From NCBI GenBank assembly GCA_022385755.1, contig MU278395.1, positions 1 to 64,000 on the forward strand: a stretch of 64,000 nucleotides of DNA, read 5' to 3'. This DNA comes from Trametopsis cervina (lineage: Eukaryota > Basidiomycota > Agaricomycetes > Polyporales > Irpicaceae). Made by a program: the position numbers and the translations under genes. How positions within the stretch are numbered: the stretch's first letter is position 1; each line of letters starts with the position of its first letter. Positions 58,034 to 64,000 of this stretch are shown here, piece after piece. Below the pieces are notes generated by a model, which was not told the DNA's origin, ran no database searches, and worked only from the letters and a program-made list of their open reading frames with translations.

Positions 58034-59049
58034 TGCAGTTGTTTATTGCTGTCCCTAATTATGCGGTCTACGAGCTGCGCGGGGGTTGATTAATGCCAGA
58101 ACGAGCGAAAAAAAAAACGCAAGGACGAAGTACCTTGCGAGAGTGTCAGCCTCGAAGGGTGTCAGCCGCGAGTCTGGTCGAATGTCAAAGATGACGGAAG
58201 AGCAAACGCTGAGTTCATCGGGATAGGATAATCTGCACGGTATATATATGCATAGCACAGCGCTGATGGCCGCTCTTTGCATAGAGCGCACAGGCACAGC
58301 TGATGGATCCGGGTCGGCAGGGGGGTCTATGTCTTTCTTGAGGATCTAGTTTCTTGTTCTAATGAGACCATGGGACTCCGCCACATGTCATCGCTGACAG
58401 GCTGAAGGACGAAGAATCAGATTTGACCTTCAGCCACTGGGTGTGAGCGGCATAAGGAACGTGCCTGCGTTTTAGAAGGCGCGTGGTCATTCTTGTAGCG
58501 ACCGGTAGATGCTCGCTGCTATTGTGGGGAGCGGTGTGAGCACTATATTCGTGAACTTGCAGTGGCTGACTTGCTCGAACAAATATGGGATCCGTCTTCA
58601 TCTGAATCCAACGTAGCGGGTACTCTAGAGACACACTTCCCCGGTATGTGGTCTCGCAGAGTTCTATAAAACGATGGTGACGCAGGCGACATGAAAAGAG
58701 GCCGAGAGAAAGGACCTGTAAAACAACTTCGGATTCCTCGCGTCGTGGGCACCTGTAGGCATTGGAGCGAGCTTACCGCGTCACAAATTCCCGTGCACTG
58801 TTCATCATGATATGAATGAACACGTAATCCTCATACTTACTTGCACTCTGGTAAATCCTGCGATTACATTCGGCTGGGGCGACAAATTGAACGGTATCTC
58901 ACAGAAGAGTAGTTCTGAAGAACGAAAAGACCCCTCCACGAACTGCAGACACGAGACGGGTGGGTCACGTGAACCGTGTCTAACTTGCCTAATTTCCGGC
59001 GCTCAACCTACTCATCTTCTCTTTCGTGTCCACCTGAATAACAGTCAAA
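58034..59049. other. Divergent intergenic region, no gene seen
   Basis: About 1 kb lies between the small secreted protein gene and the cyclophilin gene. Frames of 60-124 codons lack domains and splice logic. A TATATATAT run at 58,241-58,249 could serve the minus-strand gene. Confidence 0.5.
58241..58249 (-). promoter_or_regulatory. Candidate TATA box of the small secreted protein gene
   Basis: TATATATAT lies about 210 bp upstream of the minus-strand ATG at 58,033. The call rests on position and sequence only. Confidence 0.35.
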
Positions 59050-59958
59050 ATGTCCTGGTTCCGTCGTCTCATGAGCACTGCGCCAGCTACGCCTGCTGCC
59101 CCCGCTGGTCCCGCCGCGACTGGCGCATTAGCACGGTGAGTTTCGGTATCTTTGTGCCAGCTGGCAGGATACTCATTCCCCGATGACATGACCAGTGCGA
59201 ACGTCTTTGTAAGTCGGGTTGCGTTTCTGCGTCCCGCGTCCTGCTCACCCTAGTTCTCGCAGTTTGATGTTGCCGCAGACAAGCAGCCCATTGGCCGTAT
59301 CGTCTTCAAGCTGTACGACGACGTAGTCCCTAAGACCGCGCGCAACTTCCGTGAGCTCTGCACCGGCGAGCACGGGTTCGGGTATGCCGGCAGCTCATTC
59401 CACCGTATCATTCCTGGGGTATGTTACTTACTCTCATCCTTTATTTATTTGTCTTATTGACGCGGCGTGCGGAATAGTTCATGTGCCAAGGCGGTGACTT
59501 CACAAGACATAACGGTAAGCTCAACATTTATGCGCGTTACTAGCGTCGTTCAACAAAATACGTAGGTACTGGTGGTAAATCCATCTATGGCCGCACCTTC
59601 GCCGGTATGTCCTGCACTTGGTATCAGCTCCTCCGTGTCTCACTGTCGCACTATAGACGAGAACTTCCAACTGCGCCACACCAAGCCTGGTCTTCTTTCA
59701 ATGGCCAATGCGGGCCCCAACACTAATGGCTCCCAGGTAAGCTTGTTCGCATGGTCAGCGTGCTGAGTCGTTTATGAAATGTCGGCATAGTTCTTCATTA
59801 CCACTGCGGTCACTGAGTGGCTAGACGGTAAGCACACCGTCTTCGGTGAAGTCGTTGAGGGCATCGACATCGTGAAGAAAATTGAATCCGCTGGAACGCG
59901 TTCGGGAGACCCCAAAAGTCATGTTGTGATCACGTCCTCTGGCGTCGTCGAGGAATAG
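59050..59958 (+). CDS. Cyclophilin-type peptidyl-prolyl cis-trans isomerase
   Basis: A 192-aa cyclophilin with exons 59050..59135, 59196..59208, 59263..59418, 59478..59514, 59566..59604, 59657..59736 and 59791..59958. It catalyses cis-trans isomerisation of Xaa-Pro bonds. The active-site set is present: [16 protein letters not shown] (Arg, Phe, Gln), [17 protein letters not shown], and [11 protein letters not shown] with the Trp linked to cyclosporin binding. About 33 residues precede the core ([14 protein letters not shown]). They are Arg- and Ala-rich with no acidic residues, starting [13 protein letters not shown], so mitochondrial import is plausible. One exon is only 13 nt. Confidence 0.95.
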
Positions 59959-60237
59959 ATTCCAGCCTTATGTGAACCCCAAGTACTTACCCTGCCCTAA
60001 TATTACTGCTGTCCTGCATTATACCATTGGCAAGTTGAGCACTATGGCACATAACTGCGCTGCTGAAGACAGCTATGATTATTGACGAGGTGTCCTCATA
60101 TACACAAATGATACTAGATGATTGTTGTGTTGTACTACAACTAGAAAGAGTGTTGGCGCGGCAATGGCTCCTGCAATTGCACAAAAACGAGAGTCTTTAA
60201 ATATACAATAATAGTAACTTGTTCCTGCCCATCAAGT
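59959..60237. other. Convergent 3' intergenic region
   Basis: A short AT-richer stretch between convergent 3' ends. No gene is seen. Confidence 0.5.
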
Positions 60238-62152
60238 TCACAAGGCTCTCGACGGCATCGGCAGCTGGTACTCTGGCCAATGCGTCGCGGACGGCGACGG
60301 AAGCGGAGGAGGAATCAGCGGCACTGTCGTTAACGATGGCCGCTGCCTCGTCTTCCCATATCCTCTCGTACGGCTCCGACTTCGACTGCGCTGCCGCGGC
60401 CCCCTGGTAGAGCCCGTCCGCGTGAACACCGTCGCCGTCGGCGAGAACTCGTCATCAACTGTCGTGGTGGCCTGGGTGGCGAGGTTGGAGTAGCCCGTTG
60501 AAGGTCCGGATGGTGAATTCGAGAGCGGCATCTCGGATGTTGCGGGTGCACCAGTGAGAGCGCGTAGACCCGATATGTGGGATAAGTGGGAGAAGGTGGC
60601 GGAGACACGGTCCACCATCTTCCTGTTAGTGTTTCGATGCCTGGGTGGGGGAGGCGCCTGCATTATGAACGGCCGCGGGGTGAGCTCACGCTCAGCCTTT
60701 TGCAGGAGGCGGCGATGTCGAGTGATAAAACAACGGTAAAGGAGGAAGCCAAGAAGGGGGACAATGACGAGGCCGATGACGCCCGCGACGATACCTCCCA
60801 CCATGTTTGCATGTCTATAAAGGGTTGAGAAGGGCGCGAGTACCGGGAGGATCTGTATGCTCACCTTGTATCTGGAAGTCTCGGTCCTCCACCTCTGCGT
60901 AGCATACTATCAGTCAATCAAACCACAGGAGATGAAACTAGGGCATACCCATTACTGGAGTCAAGGACAACGGCGTGGTGTATATTAAGGGTGGTTGACG
61001 CGCCGGATTGTGAAGAGAACACCGGGTTGTTCCTTACTGACAGTACGTGCTCTTGTGCAGGTTCTAGACCGTCGATTGTGTACAAGACGTGTGGTTCTGT
61101 ACTGTTTGTGTTCGGTTGCGTGTTTGGATACATGACCTGCGGCGTTCCATCTACTGTTACCAGAAAGGGGGAATTGCTAGGACCTACGAGGCCGTACAGC
61201 ATTATCCCGGTGCCTAGAACAGAGACTTATGAACTTGTTGGAGTTATATTGGTACATGCACGGTGTCTCACCCTGTAGGTTTTCTGCTCATCAGCATGAG
61301 TTCCAAGCCGTCAGTGAACAGATGCGACGTACAGTAAAAGAAATGTTCATAGAACCGATAGAGGAATAAGTAGTCCTGTCGACAGCTTTAGTTTGCGACT
61401 TTTGCGACTGTCCACAATCGCGCACTCACTTCGAGCCGGAGACACTATGCCATATGGGCGACGACGCGTTGGTAGACGAGCTCCATCTGCACTGAGGGTC
61501 CGCCGCTGTGATATTGCGCGCATCACCAACGTTATGCTGATATACGATCTAGAGAGAATATTTCAGCAAAGATGAGGAGATGCGACGCAGACCGGCCCTC
61601 ACCCTGTTGATATCCAGGACAGGACGATTAGCATCATCGCTAGTGTTGATGATCTCCAGTATATGTGGGCCAGTCCGCAGTCCCGTACTATTGAAGAGCA
61701 CCGCATCCGTGGCCTCGATGTCACCACGCTGATAGCCAGCAAATTCTGCGACCACATGACTATCGACCACCACTTGATATGGGCCAAGGCGAGATCTGTA
61801 CCCTCCATGCACCCTACCGGAACAATCAGCATGCCGATACGAGAACAAACAGAGAGATAAACTGACCATATGTCTGAATGCGGGAGTGGGTCAGCATCCA
61901 TGAAAGAGTGCTCGTAACCGCGTACCTGTGCCATACCACGTGAAAAACAGCCTCCCCTGTCCATTTGACGAATTCGTAGAGTGATAACCCTGACCCCAAT
62001 ACTCTGCCTAGGCTCATGAGCTTCGCACAAGTGAGCAGGAATTCTAACGGACGTACTGCTAGTGGATCGTTGGCCGCATCCCCCCAGATCATGGCCGGTA
62101 CGTACGTAATGAGCGGACTGAAGTGCGATATGGTGATATTCGTTTGATTCAT
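60238..62152 (-). CDS. Single-pass membrane protein with two beta-sandwich-like outer domains
   Basis: A 476-aa protein with ten exons: 62152..62053, 62003..61926, 61873..61867, 61813..61603, 61548..61430, 61375..61333, 61272..61272, 61213..60949, 60894..60865 and 60814..60238. It resembles a large mushroom family with two galactose-binding-like domains, a helix and a Ser/Pro-rich cytoplasmic tail. Domain 1 contains FSPLITYVPA, YHSTNSSNGQG, TDIWVHGGYRSRLGPYQVVV and a C-terminal DINRI. Domain 2 contains SPIWHSVSGSKTTY and GTGIMLYGLVGPSNSPFLVT. The helix (about 288-310) is MVGGIVAGVIGLVIVPLLGF, followed by RHRR. Two exons are tiny, 7 nt and 1 nt. Each is flanked by introns of 52-60 nt with canonical ends, and each is needed to restore the family sequence. 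No signal peptide is visible at this start. The function is unknown. Confidence 0.82.
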
Positions 62153-63238
62153 CTTGAGAGCCGGCTCTCAACGCAAACGTACTCCAAAGCGAGGCCTCCA
62201 GAGGGATAAAGTAGTTAGCGGACAAGCAAAGGTCGTCGCCGGTGGGAGAGTTCGCATGGTTGCAGTCGGTCAAAGGGAAGGTTTTGCAAGGATTCTCCCA
62301 TCAACACATCGAAGTTGACATGATGCGCGATGGAAAGGCTGTATATTATTGGGCCATGGTAGTTGCGCTGATCACTAATATGGGATGGATGTTGCCTCAT
62401 TGGTGTGAGGCGATGATTATAACACAGAGTGGCCATATGCGCCTGACACCGTCGACAATGTTCGTGAGTGCATACGATAGCCGTTTGGAGGTGTAATAGC
62501 CCTATAACGGTCGTACGTCAAACTATGTTACCGGGCACTCCGAGGGAAGATGGCATGGAAGTCGACATCTCGACACGCTTACCTATGTGAGGCCTGAATA
62601 AGTCGATGCAGAAAATGCACTTCAACTCTGGTCCATACCTGTGCTCGTCGCCGTTCGTAGTCGCTATACAAGAGTTATCCCGCACAAAGCGATAGTGGTA
62701 ACTTGGAACGAGTCTATCCTATGGGTCACTTAACGATCACGTGCTCGGCAGGTACCGAAACTCGCTTCCGCCAGCTTGGCGGGTCGAAAGTGAAAGTCCG
62801 AGGCGTTCGACTGACGTTCGCAACAACCATGCAACACCGGCAGACTAGCAGCTCTGACAGTATCAGCGTGAAATACGCGAAGGATAGTTGACTTACAATT
62901 GAATGCGAGGCCGCAGTAAGCTCAGACTTGACATCTCAAACCTGCTCACGATTTTATTTTGTTCCTACACTGCCGAAGGTCAGTTGCGGATCTCATGCAG
63001 GGCTTATAGCTGAGACTCGTTCCTGGTCAACAGATCACTCGACTGTGATGCTGAAAGGGACTATAGCTCGCACTAGAAGCATCGCTGCATGTGCATGCTC
63101 TGGTAGTGCAGAGGCAGCAGCGCCAATTGAGATCATGAAGCAGTGCACATCAGAGTCCGCAAACCGAACGTTTCCTATAGGTACGCATCGCGCTATGATG
63201 TCTCTGATCATGCATAAGTGTACAAGTGCTAGGACCAT
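62153..63238. other. Divergent intergenic region, no gene seen
   Basis: About 1.1 kb lies between the membrane protein gene and the P450 gene. A 140-codon plus-strand frame overlaps the P450 start in another phase and has no domain. Confidence 0.5.
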
Positions 63239-63246
63239 CATAAATA
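63239..63246 (+). promoter_or_regulatory. Candidate TATA-like element of the P450 gene
   Basis: CATAAATA lies 57 bp upstream of the ATG at 63,296, a normal core-promoter spacing. Confidence 0.4.
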
Positions 63247-63295
63247 GGGCAGTCTGCGAAATCTTTGACCTGCACTACCTCGTCGTCGGCCCCCC

Positions 63296-64000
63296 ATGGG
63301 CACTGACAGTATTGTTGCGCTATCCGCCTGCTTGGGAGCAGCCATCATAGCGCTCTCCTCCATCTACCGCATCCTTACCGACCGGCTCAGCCTCAACAGC
63401 CTTCCAGGGCCACCTGCACCGTCGTGGCTATGGGGAAACTCGGTTGACTTGCGGAAGGCCGTCGTGGGTACGCGATACAACGTCTGGAGACAGAAATATG
63501 GCGCAACGTACAAGATTCGCGGCGTTTTCATGGCGAGTTCTCATCATGCTACCGTGAGGTGTGTGGCTTATGAGATGCGTTGGCCAGAGCCCGACCTTGA
63601 TTGTAGGGGATCCGAAGGGCATCACGCACGTGTTGACCACGAAAGCCGCTGTATACCAGCGACCCGAGTTGGATAGAATCGCGCTAGGCCTCTGGGTGCG
63701 TTGAGTGGACGACTGGTCTTGGCAGCAAACTCACGATGCATTATTTCTCTCTCAGTTTGGGAAGAGCATATTAACGGACGAAGGTTGGCGCAATGTCTTC
63801 CTTATGATGAAGTTGATCTGCTAGTCTTACGATTGAATCCGTCCGCAGGAGAGGAACATAGGGCTCACCGTAAGATCCTCAACCGCGCATTCACACAACA
63901 ATCAGTTCAAGAAGTGTCTCACGTTTTCTTCGACCTCGCTCACAAGGTGCCGCAGTCCTACCACAATGGTGGTGCCGTGTGCTTACCTTTCTATAGCTCT
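63296..64000 (+). CDS. Cytochrome P450, N-terminal part (runs off window)
   Basis: A partial heme monooxygenase gene. Exons seen are 63296..63553 (donor uncertain), 63588..63695, 63756..63783 and 63849 to the window end. The N-terminus has a membrane anchor (residues 1-25), then the proline hinge LPGPPAPSWLWGN. These are followed by NVWRQKYGATYKIRG, then GDPKGITHVLTTKAAVYQRP, GKSILTDEGEEHRAHRKILN and AFTQQSVQEV, all in the positions expected for mushroom P450s before the C-helix and beyond. The heme-binding cysteine loop lies outside the window. The first intron is a problem: GTGAGG at 63,554 gives only a 34-nt intron, while the alternative is a non-GT donor near 63,530. The P450 family and substrate cannot be assigned. 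Confidence 0.85.

Overview
The window is nuclear DNA of a filamentous basidiomycete, most likely an Agaricomycete. The genes carry many short GT-AG introns, mostly 46-75 nt. Several families are typical of mushrooms: NACHT-WD40 receptors with an N-terminal C2 domain, F-box proteins with a long conserved tail, a DUF262 protein, two-lectin-like-domain membrane proteins, a six-hairpin glycosidase and a P450. Exon models were built by eye from reading frames, splice sites and remembered family conservation. No alignment or search was run, and no systematic tRNA scan was made.

Region 1 (1-28,940) is a repeat-rich accessory locus. Two collinear degenerate units of about 5.2 kb (A, 1-5,290; B, 6,490-11,720) each begin with a decayed copy of an isoprenylcysteine methyltransferase-like gene. 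The intact version lies at 28,123-28,939. Smaller pieces of the same unit lie at 19,440-19,800 (C) and 26,880-27,400 (D). Embedded in this array are two tandemly duplicated, apparently intact NLR-type receptors (13,047-18,631 and 21,162-26,660). Each has a C2 domain, a helical region, a NACHT ATPase and 14 WD40 repeats. Their 5' flanks are duplicated with them, and a LINE reverse-transcriptase relic lies between them. The locus looks like a birth-and-death site for putative self/non-self or immune receptors.

Region 2 (28,940-42,200) holds a secreted GH105-like protein, a single-exon F-box protein, a six-exon minus-strand F-box protein (721 aa), mitochondrial NADPH:adrenodoxin reductase (ARH1), and the divergent pair KSH1 (Golgi) and OMA1 (mitochondrial protease). 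KSH1 and OMA1 are recoverable only by assembling tiny exons.

Region 3 (42,200-62,200) is gene-dense housekeeping DNA. A DUF262 protein and SMC2 (condensin) are divergently transcribed. They are followed by an Rrt8/EI24-like membrane protein, an Msb1-family polarity protein, a small single-pass membrane protein, a small secreted protein, a cyclophilin, and a two-domain single-pass membrane protein whose best model needs a 1-nt and a 7-nt exon. The window ends inside a cytochrome P450 gene (63,296 onward).

Most genes act independently. The only clear physical partnerships are divergent promoters (KSH1/OMA1, DUF262/SMC2) and the paralogous NLR pair. The most notable observations are the NLR pair inside a decaying methyltransferase repeat array, an aligned 51-nt segment in the pair that must be spliced in one copy but is open in the other, and the candidate single-nucleotide exon.
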